The notes beneath the pieces were generated by a model. It made no database searches. It saw nothing but the letters and a program-made list of their open reading frames with translations, and was not told where the DNA came from. The translations under genes were made by a program, and so were the position numbers. Of a stretch of 64,000 bases of DNA, positions 11,019-20,825 are shown one piece after another. Positions within the stretch are counted from its first letter, which is position 1; each line of letters begins with the position of its first letter. Origin of the DNA: Streptomyces sp. P3 (GTDB lineage: Bacteria > Actinomycetota > Actinomycetes > Streptomycetales > Streptomycetaceae); contig JAFEKX020000001.1 of the NCBI GenBank assembly GCA_016893485.2, positions 5,287,501 to 5,351,500 of the forward strand, in the 5' to 3' direction.

Positions 11019-12377
11019 TCAGCCGGTGAAGGCGGAGACGCCCTCCGGGGTGCCCCAGCCGGTCGGGCCGTCGTAGCCCGACTTTGCGGTGCAGAAGTAA
11101 CTCGTCGAGCAGGAGCCGTTGTTGCCGCTCGTCACGTCGTTCAGGGCGGAGGTGCCGGCCTTGGCGTAGGGGTACTTCGCCGGGTAGTCGCTGGAGCCGG
11201 GGGTGCCGGCCAGCGCGTACACGGCGGCGATGATCGGGGACGAGGCGCTGGTGCCGCCGTAGGTGCCCCAGCCGGTGCCGTCGGCGCCGTAGGTGTCGTA
11301 GACCGAGACGCCCGTGGCCGGGTCGGCGACCGCGGAGACGTCGGAGATCATGCGCTTGGTGCAGCCGGTGTCGGTCTGCCAGGACGGCTTCGCGTCGTAC
11401 GCCGAGCAGCCGGAGCCGGTGCCCTCGGTGCTGCTCGTCTTCCACACGGACTCGGTCCAGCCGCGGGAGGTGGAGGACGCGGAGAGCTTGGTGCCGCCGA
11501 CCGAGGTGACGTACTGCGAACCGGCCGGGTACTCGGCGCCGTAGGCCTCGTCGCCCGCGCTCGCGGTGATGGCGACGCCCGGGTGCTTGTAGTACGAGGT
11601 GTCGTACGACGTGTCGGAGGAGGACTCCGAGCCGCCGTAGGAGTTCGAGACGAACTTGGCGCCCAGCTTCACGGCCTCGTTCACCGCGGTGCCGAGGTTG
11701 GCGTCGCTCGCCGACTTGGCCTCGACCAGGAGGATGTTGCAGTTGGGGCAGGCGGCGCTGACCATGTCGACGTCGAGGGACTCCTCGCCGGCCCAGCCGC
11801 TGTCGGCGGTCGGCAGCGAGGTCGTCGAACCGGTCTGACTGACCTTCTTGAAGCAGCCGTTGGCCGTCGTGCAGGCCGAGAGGCCGTAGTACGAGCGGTA
11901 GGTCGCGAGGTCGGACTCCGCGTTCGGGTCGTCGTAGGCGTCGACGATCGCGACGGTCCTGCCCGAGCCGCTGGAGGACGCGGCGCTCGCCAGGCCGTAG
12001 GCGGACTGGATGTCAGAGGGGCCGTAGCCAGTGGGGTCGTCGGAGGCGGCCTTCGGGGAGATGGTCTTCGGCGTGACGCCCTTCAGGGCGGCCTGCTTCT
12101 CCATGAAGGCGGTGGTGCCGCCGGTGACGCGGAGGGCGTTGCACGCGGCGTAGCCCTTCTTCGGGGTGGCGGCGCAGCCGATCTTCGCGTACTGCACGTG
12201 GGCCTTGGCGACCTGGGCGGCGATCGTCTTGGCGGTCGCCTTGTGGGGGTGGTGGCGGCACTGGCGTGGGCCGCGGTGCCGAGGCCTGCGAGCAGGAGTG
12301 CGGCGGTGGCGGTGGCTGCGGAGCCGAGTCTGCGCCAGTTGCCGCGTATGTGGGGGAGTTGGGGGTGACGTACGCAA
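11019..12377 (-). CDS. Secreted sedolisin (S53) family serine peptidase, paralog B
   Basis: About 453 residues, highly similar to the protease encoded at 9315-10629 across the catalytic domain. It shows the acidic pair in GEESLDVD, the Asp in TASAGDEAYG, and the Ser in GGTSASSPI. It has its own Sec signal (GNWRRLGSAATATAALLLAG). The prodomain differs most, carrying a Lys/Ala-rich segment (KATAKTIAAQVAKAH). TTG at 12377 has GGAGG 7 nt upstream, matching the layout of paralog A. About three bases are lost near 12365 and 12250. The two genes are a tandem duplication with diverged prodomains. Confidence 0.88.
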   Translation of the reverse strand: MRTSPPTPPHTRQLAQTRLRSHRHRRTPARRPRHRGPRQCRHHPHKATAKTIAAQVAKAHVQYAKIGCAATPKKGYAACNALRVTGGTTAFMEKQAALKGVTPKTISPKAASDDPTGYGPSDIQSAYGLASAASSSGSGRTVAIVDAYDDPNAESDLATYRSYYGLSACTTANGCFKKVSQTGSTTSLPTADSGWAGEESLDVDMVSAACPNCNILLVEAKSASDANLGTAVNEAVKLGAKFVSNSYGGSESSSDTSYDTSYYKHPGVAITASAGDEAYGAEYPAGSQYVTSVGGTKLSASSTSRGWTESVWKTSSTEGTGSGCSAYDAKPSWQTDTGCTKRMISDVSAVADPATGVSVYDTYGADGTGWGTYGGTSASSPIIAAVYALAGTPGSSDYPAKYPYAKAGTSALNDVTSGNNGSCSTSYFCTAKSGYDGPTGWGTPEGVSAFTG

Positions 12378-12630
12378 CGTACAGCCTCCAGGGAGAGGTT
12401 GGCAGAGGCCTGCGGGTGGGGGTCCACCGGTGAGGTTCCCGGTGGGGGCGGCGGCCCGCGATGACCATCTCTTGTTGAGTACGTGACAACAAGGTGGGTT
12501 CCGGAGTTCTGACTTCCGCGTTACTCAAGGGGGTTGGGGATTGCTGATCAGTGGCGGCGGGATGGGGTGGGGATGGCTCGGGCTTGACCCTCTCCACGGG
12601 AACTTCACAGCGGGACGCGCGTTGACTGGG

Positions 12631-12674
12631 GCTCCGGCCGGGTTCGGGGCGGGCTCCGGCCGGGTTCGGGGTGG
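12631..12674. repeat. 22-bp direct tandem duplication
   Basis: GCTCCGGCCGGGTTCGGGG followed by C or T and GG occurs twice in a row (12631-12652 and 12653-12674) with one difference. It lies in non-coding DNA. Confidence 0.75.
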
Positions 12675-12695
12675 GTGGCTCGGGTTGTCTGCGGA

Positions 12696-12742
12696 GTGCG
12701 GGCCGTGGGGGCTGGTCGCGCAGTTCCCCGCGCCCCTAAGGG
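12696..12742. repeat. Dispersed Streptomyces intergenic repeat
   Basis: The core GGTCGCGCAGTTCCCCGCG followed by CCCCTAAGGG is a sequence I recognise as repeated many times between genes in Streptomyces chromosomes. A second, weaker GC-rich relative (GCGGAGCCGC and CCCCGCGTCCCTTAGGG) lies just downstream at about 12795-12835. Function is unknown. Confidence 0.6.
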
Positions 12743-12870
12743 TGTTGGGGGTCGCGGGGTTGAGAGGTGTGTGGGGGCTTGTCGCGACCTCGCGGCGGAG
12801 CCGCTTATCGGTACGGCCCCGCGTCCCTTAGGGCATCAGGGCTCGCGGGGTGAAGAAGTGCGGGGGCCCG

Positions 12871-13474
12871 CTAGTTCTCTCGGGGTGTCAGGCCCGTCAG
12901 CAAGTGGTGGATCAGGGTGGGGACTTCGGAGACCGCTGCTTCTGGGGTGAGGGTGCCCTGGGCTGCGAAGGAGGCTGTGCCGTGGAGGGCGGCGCCGATG
13001 ACGAGGGCGAAGGTCCAGGGGGCCGGGGATCATCTCGCCGCGCTCCTGGGCGTCGATGACGATCTGGACGAACTGGGTCGTCGTGCCGTCCACCGCTGCC
13101 CGGAGCTGCTCGGAGATGTCCGCGTCGTGCTTGCGGGAGTACATGACCTCCAGCAGCTCGGCGTTGGTGACCGCGAAGCGGACGTAGGTCGTGGCCAGTT
13201 CGGTGAGGCGGGCCTGCAGGGGCAGGTCGGGGTGGTCCGCGGCGGTGAGTTCCTTGGTCATGCGCTCGAAGCCGGTCAGGGCGAGCGCGTCGACCAGGGC
13301 CTGCTTGTCCTTGAAGTGGCGGCCGGGGGCGGCGTGGCTGACGCCGATGTCGCGAGCCAGCTCGCGCAGGGACAGGGCCGCGACGCCCTTCTCCAGCAGG
13401 GTGCGTTCCGCGCTCGCGAGCAGGGCGGTGCGCAGGTCTCCGTGGTGATAGGGGCGTACAGACATGCGAGCCAT
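12871..13474 (-). CDS. TetR family transcriptional regulator
   Basis: About 201 residues. The N-terminal helix-turn-helix (about residues 28-48, LRELARDIGVSHAAPGRHF) follows the typical YHHGDLRTALLASAERTLLEKG. The C-terminal ligand domain is helical, ending PTLIHHLLTGLTPREN. Two bases seem lost near 13020 (GGCCCCCTGG). It is divergent from the SDR gene 90 nt away, so it probably represses that gene and itself. ATG at 13474 or 13465 could start it. Confidence 0.85.
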
Positions 13475-13564
13475 GCTATCGCGATGTTGACGGCGTCAGC
13501 ATTGTTGTCGGCGTCACTATTGTTGTCATTGACAGCATTGTTGGCGTTGCCTACATTGAGAGGC
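13475..13564. promoter_or_regulatory. Divergent tetR/SDR control region with repeated GTTGTC/GCGTCA motifs
   Basis: The 90-nt gap contains repeats: GACGGCGTCAGCATTGTTG, then TCGGCGTCACTATTGTTG, then GACAGCATTGTTGGCG. They are candidate operator half-sites for the TetR protein. Exact boundaries cannot be set by eye. Confidence 0.5.
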
Positions 13565-14503
13565 ATGGACAACACGGGCAAGGCCATCAGCAGCAAGGGC
13601 GGGACCAAGGGCAAGTGGGACGCCGGGCGCATCCGCGATCTCTCCGGGCGTACCGCCGTCGTCACCGGCGCCAACAGCGGGATCGGCTTCGCGGCCGCCG
13701 CGGAGCTGGCCCGGGCGGGCGCGCACGTCGTGTTCGCCGTACGGGACCTGGAGCGCGGGCGGGCCGCGGCGGCGAAGGTGAGCGGGAGCACGGAGGTGCG
13801 GCGGCTGGATCTCGCGGATCTGGCGTCGGTGCGGGAGTTCGCCGAGGGGTGGGACGGACCGATCGACCTGCTGATCAACAACGCGGGCGTGATGCTCCTC
13901 CCCGAGGGGCGCACGCGTGACGGGTTCGAGATGCAGTTCGGCACGAACCACCTCGGCCACTTCGCCCTCACGAACCTGCTGCTGCCGTACGTCACCGACC
14001 GCGTGGTCACCGTCTCCTCCGGCGCGCACCGGATGGGCGACCGCCGGATCCACTTCGAGAACCTGAACCTGGACGGCATCTACGCCCCGCAGCGCGCCTA
14101 CTCCCAGTCGAAGCTCGCCAACCTGCTCTTCATGCTCGAACTGCAGCGCAGGCTCACGGAGTCGGGCTCGCCCGTCCGCTCCCTCGCGGCGCACCCGGGC
14201 TGGGCGGCCACCAACCTCCAGAGTCATACGGCGAACCCGGTCACACGCGTCCTCATGGCCATGGGCAACAAGGTCGTGGCCCAGGACGACAAGGGCGGCG
14301 CCCTCCCGACCCTCTTCGCGGCCACGGAGGACCTCCCCGGCGGAAGCTTCGTCGGCCCGAGCGGGCCGGTCGAGATGCGGGGCGAACCGACACTGGTCGG
14401 GCGGAGCACGGCGGCGAGCGATGTCGCGGCGGCGAGGCGGCTCTGGGACGCGTCGGAGGAGCTCACGGGGGCGGTGTTCCCGCTGGCCGCTGCCGCGCGC
14501 TGA
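13565..14503 (+). CDS. Short-chain dehydrogenase/reductase
   Basis: A 312-residue classical/extended SDR of the retinol dehydrogenase/WW-oxidoreductase-like type. The dinucleotide-binding TGANSGIG lies at about residues 36-43, the NNAG motif in LLINNAGV, and catalytic Ser/Tyr/Lys in VTVSSGAH and YSQSKLANL. The frame is intact. ATG at 13565 is chosen because it directly follows the divergent regulatory region; a longer open frame extends upstream only because high-GC DNA lacks stops. The substrate is unknown. Control by the adjacent TetR protein is likely. Confidence 0.9.
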   Translation: MDNTGKAISSKGGTKGKWDAGRIRDLSGRTAVVTGANSGIGFAAAAELARAGAHVVFAVRDLERGRAAAAKVSGSTEVRRLDLADLASVREFAEGWDGPIDLLINNAGVMLLPEGRTRDGFEMQFGTNHLGHFALTNLLLPYVTDRVVTVSSGAHRMGDRRIHFENLNLDGIYAPQRAYSQSKLANLLFMLELQRRLTESGSPVRSLAAHPGWAATNLQSHTANPVTRVLMAMGNKVVAQDDKGGALPTLFAATEDLPGGSFVGPSGPVEMRGEPTLVGRSTAASDVAAARRLWDASEELTGAVFPLAAAAR

Positions 14504-14965
14504 TCGTCGAAGCGCGGGTTGGCGGCGTCGAGCGGCTGAACCGCGCTGGTCGGCACGGGAGTTGCCTCGCAGCGCGTCGTCAACCGCTCCTGCCCCGGGA
14601 GCGGTTCGGGAGGTGCCGAGTGCCGTCGGCCGAAAGGTGCCGGCAACAGCGACGGCCACCGGGCCGGGGGTGTCGATCAAGAGGCGAGGGTTCGGCTTCC
14701 GTGGGTGCGGCGAGGTTTTCGCGAGGTGACTTCCGTGGCCGTGCGGTCCCGGCGCAGGTCGGGGCATGTCGGGCACCCGGGTTTTCTTCGTTCGGGGCCG
14801 GGGACACGTGGGGTAGTGCGCAGGAGAGGCGGGCGGGGCGGGTGGACAGTACGGTGGACTGACCGCCGGACCGAGCGTCGACCGTCGTACGAACGCGCTG
14901 TTCACAGCGAAATTTCAGTAAACGTCGACGTCCTTTCTCACCTTTGTGGGACAGAGTGGGGCCCG
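14504..14965. other. Intergenic region upstream of the trypsin-like protease
   Basis: This 462-nt region has no gene I can support. The final ~80 nt before the ATG are less GC-rich (GAAATTTCAGTAAACG) and are the likely promoter and leader for the protease. Confidence 0.45.
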
Positions 14966-15757
14966 ATGAAGCGCAGCTCACGCATCTCCCGTTCCGCGCG
15001 CCTCGCGGGCAACCGCAGGTACGCGCTGTTCGTCGCCGTGGTCACGCTGGCACTGACCTCGGCGTCCGTGGCGACCGCCGACGACGGTCCCGGGCCCTTC
15101 GGGGTGACCACCGTGACCGAGGTGAGCAAGCAGAGCGTCCGGATCGGCGCCCTGTTCGGGGCGGCCCGTGCCACCAGCCTGGCCGGCGGCCACCACTGCA
15201 CCGCGTCCGTGGTGCACAGCGCGGGGCACGACCTCATCGTCAGCGCGGCCCACTGCCTGGACGGCGACCCCGGTGACGTGTTCGTGCCCGGCTACCGGGA
15301 CGGCAGGGCGCCGTACGGGGTGTGGAAGATCGAGCAGCGGTTCCTGCCGGACGGCTGGTCCAAGGGGCAGGCCGAGGACAGCGACATCGGCTTCGCCACG
15401 GTCGCGGAGGTCGGCGGCAAGAACATCGAGGACGTGGTCGGCGCCGACCGGTTCACGACCGGGACGGAGACCGGCGCCACGGCGGTGACCGTCACCGGGT
15501 ACCCCTCGGCCACCGACCAGCCCATCAGCTGCACGAACAAGCCCACCCAGCACAGCAGCACCCAGCAGCGCATCGACTGCCCCGGCTTCACCGGCGGCAC
15601 CAGCGGGAGCCCCTGGGTCAACGGGGACCAGCAGGTCGTCGGGGTCATCGGCGGGCACGAGCAGGGCGGGCTGACGCCGGACATCTCGTACAGCGTCGTG
15701 TTCGGGAAAGAGGCGGCCGAGCTGTACAAGGACGCGACGACGGCCGACCCGGCGTAG
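14966..15757 (+). CDS. Secreted trypsin-like serine protease
   Basis: 263 residues with an N-terminal signal (KRSSRISRSARLAGNRR, then a hydrophobic helix ending near SVATA). The chymotrypsin-fold triad is visible as His in VSAAHCLDG, Asp in AEDSDIGFA, and Ser in FTGGTSGSPW. Four Cys could form two disulfides. The frame is intact and ATG at 14966 is the first start before the signal. It stands alone, so the substrate is not indicated; related streptomycete enzymes are secreted endopeptidases. Confidence 0.9.
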   Translation: MKRSSRISRSARLAGNRRYALFVAVVTLALTSASVATADDGPGPFGVTTVTEVSKQSVRIGALFGAARATSLAGGHHCTASVVHSAGHDLIVSAAHCLDGDPGDVFVPGYRDGRAPYGVWKIEQRFLPDGWSKGQAEDSDIGFATVAEVGGKNIEDVVGADRFTTGTETGATAVTVTGYPSATDQPISCTNKPTQHSSTQQRIDCPGFTGGTSGSPWVNGDQQVVGVIGGHEQGGLTPDISYSVVFGKEAAELYKDATTADPA

Positions 15758-15946
15758 GGCGGCTGATCGGTCGTAGGGCCGGTGGTCCGTAGTCGTATGG
15801 ATCGTCCGTATTGAGGTGCTGTAAGGCGCGGTGTGCGGTGGGTGTGACTCGCTGAATACGCGTCAGATGTGGTGGAAGCACGGCGAAATGCCGCCACCCT
15901 CCCTCGAAATGGCCTTGAACAGGGCCGACATGGGGAGGGTTGAGCC

Positions 15947-16946
15947 GTGCGAAAAGTATGGGTGGCCGGTGGGGTCGCGGCTGGGCTGGGGCTCAGCTTT
16001 GTGATGCTGCTCGTCGTCGGGGTCTACCTCGTCGCCGGGAACCTCGTGAACGGCGCCGGCGGCGGGAGTGTCGCGCTCGCCAAGGGCGCGGTGCCTACGG
16101 CGTATTCGGCGCTCGTGCAGAAGTGGGGCAACCTCTGCCCCGCCCTCAACCCCGCACTGCTCGCCGCCCAGCTCTACCAGGAGAGCGGGTTCAACCCGAA
16201 CGCGAAGAGCCCGGCGAAGGCCGAGGGCATAGCGCAGTTCATCCCCGGGACCTGGGCCACGCACGGAATCGACGGCAACGGCGACGGCGTACGCGACGTA
16301 TGGGATCCGAATGACGCGATTCCGTCGGCCGCGACCTACGACTGCGAGCTCGCCAAGTACGTGAAGGACGTGCCGGGAACCAGACCGCGAACATGCTCGC
16401 CTCGTACAACGCGGGGGCGTACGCGGTCATCAAGTACGGGGCGTGCCGCCGTACTCCGAGACCCAGAACTACGTGAAGACGATCACGACGCTGTCGCAGA
16501 GCTTCGCCGCGCCCGTCAGCCGGGTCGATCCCTCCGAGCAGGCCGCCACCGCGATCACGTACGCGCAGGGCAAGCTCGGTACGCCGTATCTGTGGGGCGG
16601 GAACGGTACGGCCGACCAGGGCGGGCGGTTCGACTGCTCGGGGCTCACCAAGGCCGCGTTCGCGGCGGCGGGGATCACCCTGCCGCGCGTCGCGAACGAT
16701 CAGTACAACGCGGGGCCGCATCCGCAGCGGGCCGAATTGCTGCCGGGAGATCTGGTGTTCTTCTCGGACGACCTCACCAATTCCCGGGCCATCCGGCATG
16801 TGGGGATTTATGTCGGCGGCGGGTACATGATCGACGCACCGCGGACGGGTGCTGTGATCCGGTTCGACCCCATTGACACCCCCGATTACTTCGGCGCGAC
16901 CCGGGTCACCGAAGATGGCGCGAAAGCACTCCCCACGACGGTGTGA
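15947..16946 (+). CDS. Lytic transglycosylase / NlpC-P60 cell-wall hydrolase
   Basis: About 334 residues, anchored or secreted through an N-terminal hydrophobic helix (residues 5-30). An SLT-type transglycosylase domain follows (catalytic Glu in LYQESGFNP, then GIAQFIPGTW and MLASYNAGAYAV), then a C40 peptidase domain with Cys in FDCSGLTKAAF and His in IRHVGIYVG. Such two-domain enzymes cleave both glycan and peptide parts of peptidoglycan and often accompany Gram-positive type IV secretion systems. GTG at 15947 follows GGGAGG. Two bases are lost near 16378 and 16440. Confidence 0.87.
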
Positions 16947-17111
16947 ACCGAGCGTGAACCCACCCCTGAGCTGCGGCGATGAGTCTCTCTTCGATAACGT
17001 CTGAGTGATCATTCGGTGGATGGTGGAACGTAATAAGAGGGACCGTGCGTTCCTGTTGAGTAATGCGCACGAGAGATGCGCCCGGAACTACGACGAAGGA
17101 GCCGCAGCACC

Positions 17112-17806
17112 ATGGCTGTACTCGCCGAATCCGGGTCGAACCCCGACGTCGATCTGCTCTACGACATCAATGGACTCGCGAAGGACGCGCCGCACTGGTT
17201 CGACCGGGTCGTGGAGTTCGTCGGTGAGTACGGGCTGTTGGTCGCGATGGTGCTGCTGGTGGTGTGGTGCTGGTGGTCCGTGCGGCGGCGGGGGACGAGG
17301 ACGCGGCGGCGTCCGTCGCCGGGCTCGTGTGGGCGCCGCTCGCCGCTGCGCTCGCTGTCCTCGTGAATGTGCCCATACGCGGGTTCGTGGAGCGGCCTAG
17401 GCCCTTCCTCGACCACACCGGGCTCGATGTCCTCATCTCCGGGAAGACCGACTACTCGTTCGTGAGCGATCACGCCACGATCACCATGGCGATGGGGGTT
17501 GCCCTGTTCGTGGCGGATCGGCGGTTCGGGGTGGTGGGGATCGGGCTCGCGCTGGTCGAGGGGTTCTGCCGGGTCTACATGGGCGTGCACTATCCGACCG
17601 ACGTGATCGGTGGGTTCGCGCTCGGTACGGCTGTTGCTCTGCTGTTGTCTCCGCTGGCCATGGCTCTGCTGACGCCGGTGTTGAAGGCGGTTGAGGGGTC
17701 GGCTTGGGGTGGGTGGGTTGTTTCCTCGGCCGGGGTGCGGAGGGTTGTGATTCCGGGGGCGCGGACCGAGGCGTCCGATGCGGAGGAGCGGGACCTCGCG
17801 GCGTGA
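17112..17806 (+). CDS. PAP2 superfamily phosphatase, undecaprenyl-diphosphatase-like
   Basis: About 231 residues, membrane protein with roughly five helices. PAP2 signature segments are VERPRPF, the SDHAT segment in YSFVSDHAT (catalytic His), and VHYPTDVIGG (second catalytic His with Asp). The size and SDH variant resemble BcrC-type enzymes that recycle undecaprenyl pyrophosphate for cell-wall synthesis, with the active site outside the membrane. ATG at 17112 follows AAGGAG. One base is lost near 17290, between helix 1 and helix 2. Confidence 0.83.
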
Positions 17807-17876
17807 TGGCCGATACAGCCTCGCGCCCCGGATGCGCCTTGCCGGGGCTGATCAGTTCCGCCCCGGCTTCGTCCCC

Positions 17877-19446
17877 TTACAACCCCTGCGGGTACGTGAA
17901 GAAGTGGGCCGGGTCGTACTGCTTCTTCAGGGTTGTCAGGCGGGTGGCCGCGTCGCCGTAGTACGCCTTGCGCCAGTTGGTGAGGGTGGGGTCTGTGTAG
18001 TTCTGGTAGGCCGCGCCGGAGGCGTAGGGCTTCATGGCGGTGTGGAAGGACGTCAGCCAGGACTGGGCCGAGGTGCCGGCCGTGCCCGCGGGCCAGGACA
18101 CTATGTACTGGGCCAGCATGCGGGAGCGGCGGTGGACGAAGGCCGTCGCCGTGGGGAGACGCGGTTGACCGCGCCGCCCAGGGCCGTCAGGGCGATGTCG
18201 CCGGAGTTGCCGCGGACCGCCTTCAGCTGGTTGAGCATCGTCTGGATGCCCGTGGCCGAGATCGAGCGGTCGAAGAAGTCGGAGCGGCCCACGTAGGTCT
18301 CCCGTCCGAGCGCGCCCTGCGGAGAGCGGCCCGGGGTCGAACCCGGCAGATGGCACTGGGCGTCCGTCGAGAAGGACGTGCAGCCCGCGTACGCCTCCAT
18401 CGACTCCTCGTACGTGTGCCGCTTCAGCGAGACGCTGGACGCGTTGCCGCCGACCAGGTGGGCCAGCTTGTCGACCGCGTTCTGGAGTTCCGTGTAGGTG
18501 CCCAGGGAGAAACAGGCCACTGAGACCTTGGGGTGCCGCCCGGGGTGTTCGTCAGGTGGCAGGACGACCAGATCTCGTCGGGCTGGTTCGGGCCCCACTC
18601 CTGCCAGGCCTTCACCACGGCCGCCGCCTTCGACGAGGGCCAGGTCAGATAGCCCGATACGGCCTGGGGCGCGGGGTGGGTCCTGAACTGGAGCTCGGTC
18701 ACCACGCCGAAGTTGCCGTTGCCCGCGCCGCGCAGCGCCCAGAACAGGTCCTTGTTCTCCGTGGCGTTGGCCACCACCTGCTTGCCGTCGGCCGTGATCA
18801 GCGTGGCCTGCGTGAGGCTGTCGCAGGTCAGGCCGTACGCCCGGGAGACCACGCCGTGGCCCCCGCCCAGGGTGAGGCCGGAGACGCCGACCGTCGGGCA
18901 GGAACCGGCGGGGATGGTCATGCCCTTCGCGGCGAGCCCCCGGTACACGTCGATCAGCTTGGCGCCGGCGCCGACGACCGCGGAGGAGCCGCTCGCCCGG
19001 ATCTTGTTCAGCTTCGACACGTCGAGGATGAGGCGGCCGTCGCCGGAGGAGTAGCCGGCGTAGGAGTGGCCGCCGTTGCGGATCGCTACGCGGATGCTGT
19101 GGGCGCGGGCGTAGGAGAGGACCGAGCGGATGTCGTCGGGGTTCGCCACGTACGCCACCGCGGCCGGCTTCAGGGAGTCGAAACGGGTGTTGTAGAGCTG
19201 GTGGGCCGTCTTCCAGGAGGCGTCACCGGGGCGGACGAGGGTGCCGTCCAGTTCGCGGGCCAGGGCGGACCAGTTGGCCGCGGCGGCCGCGGTGGTGGTG
19301 CGCAGGCCCGATGTGGTCGTCGAGGTGGAGGCACTGGTCGCCGTCGCGGACGAGTCACCGCCGCCGGTGTTCTTGCCGTTGCACGCGGTGGCCGCGGCCG
19401 CCGCTATCGCGGCCACGCCGCCGCCTATGAACGAACGCCGTTGCAT
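17877..19446 (-). CDS. Tat-exported FAD-linked oxidoreductase, berberine-bridge-enzyme-like
   Basis: About 523 residues. The N-terminus MQRRSFIGGG is a twin-arginine signal, and its hydrophobic region ends in ATAC, a plausible lipobox. The FAD-binding 4 domain has RNGGHSYAGYSSGDG (His for 8-alpha linkage) and GSCPTVGVSGLTLGGGHG (Cys for 6-S-cysteinyl linkage), predicting bicovalent flavin. The C-terminus YDPAHFFTYPQGL is the BBE domain end. ATG at 19446 has AGGAGG 4 nt upstream. Bases are lost near 18535 and 18160. The substrate is unknown; relatives oxidise sugars or alkaloids. Confidence 0.86.
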
Positions 19447-19810
19447 TTCGCCTCCTGTGGGGTTCCGTGAAGTGAGATACGGGTCGGACCCCACAAGTTC
19501 TCGTGGTCATGTCACAGGTTCGGAACAGGCAGATGCCCGGTGGCATCCGTCCTGGCCTGGCTTCTCGCGCGTCTCGCCGGGCCCCTCCAGCCGCAGACGC
19601 AGCGGGCGAAGCAGAAGGGGCCCTGCTCGACCGTCGTCGTGCTGTGTTCGAGATGTACGGGGAAGCCTGTCCATCGTCCTGCTGCGCCACATCGACCACG
19701 GTACCGAGGTTGCGTAAAGGGTTCGTATGGCGGGCGTATCCCGTCGGCCCGGCACCGGGTCCGCGTGACAGGGTCACCTACCCGTCGTTAAGCGGAACGA
19801 CGGGGTTCCC
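19447..19810. other. Divergent intergenic region
   Basis: This 364-nt gap lies between the Tat flavoprotein (minus) and the lipoprotein (plus). It must contain both promoters. I see no clear operator, RNA or gene in it. Confidence 0.45.
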
Positions 19811-20712
19811 GTGACGACGTACCGGGGGTACGGCAGGCTATGGAGCGGCAGCAGGTGGGGGTCACCCCGGTCGAGCGGAGCCGGGACCGGGAGAGCGGGC
19901 GGGGCGGTCGTCGCTGCGGGGCTCGTGGTCGGGGTCTGTGTCGGTGTCGGCGGATGCAGCGGTGACGGCGTGGCGAGCGCGGACGCGCGCGGTGCCGGGG
20001 ACCCGGTCGCGGTGGTGCGGCGGGCGGCCGACTCCCTGATGTCGGCGGGGAGTTCACAGGCCCGTACGTCCATGGAGATGGCCACCGGCGGCACCCGCGT
20101 GACCATCCGCGGCGAGGGCGTCTACGACTTCCGGCGCCGGCTCGGCCGGCTGAAGGTGCAGCTGCCGCAGGACCCGGCGGGCACCAGCGAGCACCGGCCG
20201 ATCACCGAACTTCTCGCGCCGGGCGCCCTGTTCATGAAGAACCGGGGTGCGGGGGTGCCCGCGGACAAATGGGTACGGGTCGACACCGGGACGCTGTCCG
20301 ACGGGAACCTGGTGACGGGTGGGGCCACTGATCCGTACGCCGCCGCCGAGTTGCTGCGCGGGACGACTGCGGCGACGTATCTCGGGAAGACGGAGGTGGC
20401 CGGGGCCCCGGTGCGTCACTATCGGGGGTCGCCGATCTCGCCGTGGCGGCGCGCAGCGCTTCGGCGGGGAACGAGGCGGCTCTGAGGGCGGCGGCGAAAG
20501 GGTTCGCCACCGCGCGGGTACCCTTCGACGTCTACTTCGACGACCAGGGCCGCGTCCGCAAGCTCGGGCAGCGGTTCAGCTTCGTCAACGGGCAGCGCCA
20601 CAGCACGGTGGCGGTCACCTCGACGACGTTGCTGTACGACTTCGGGGCCGCCGCGGACGTACGACTTCCGGCGTCGAAGGACATCTACGCCGGGCAGATC
20701 GCCGAGAAGTGA
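19811..20712 (+). CDS. Lipoprotein, LppX/LprG-like
   Basis: About 300 residues with a basic N-terminus, a hydrophobic segment and lipobox VGGC at about residue 49. The mature part (SSQARTSMEMATGG, then strand-rich sequence) resembles streptomycete lipoproteins with a LolA/LppX-like fold that bind lipid. That is inference from general pattern, not a motif. GTG at 19811 begins the frame. One base is lost near 20428. Confidence 0.7.
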
Positions 20713-20825
20713 CCGGAACCGATCGGTGTGAGTCCGGGTGCGGACTAGCCCGTCCGTGCCATGCGCGTTGTGTAGACCGCTCCCTACTCTAGGAAGTCGG
20801 TGACGGCAGAGAAGAGGTGATGCAC

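Larger units (their letters stand above)
12378..12870. other. Repeat-bearing intergenic region upstream of protease B
   Basis: This 493-nt gap lies between the protease B start and the convergent end of the TetR gene. The first ~120 nt should include the protease promoter. The remainder holds a 22-bp tandem duplication (12631-12674) and a common Streptomyces intergenic repeat (12696-12742), and no convincing gene. Confidence 0.5.

Noticed and set aside
12917..13564. N-terminal extension of the short-chain dehydrogenase by 216 codons
   Set aside because: The extension is antisense to the TetR gene and has no SDR-like sequence; the ATG at 13565 gives a normal start.
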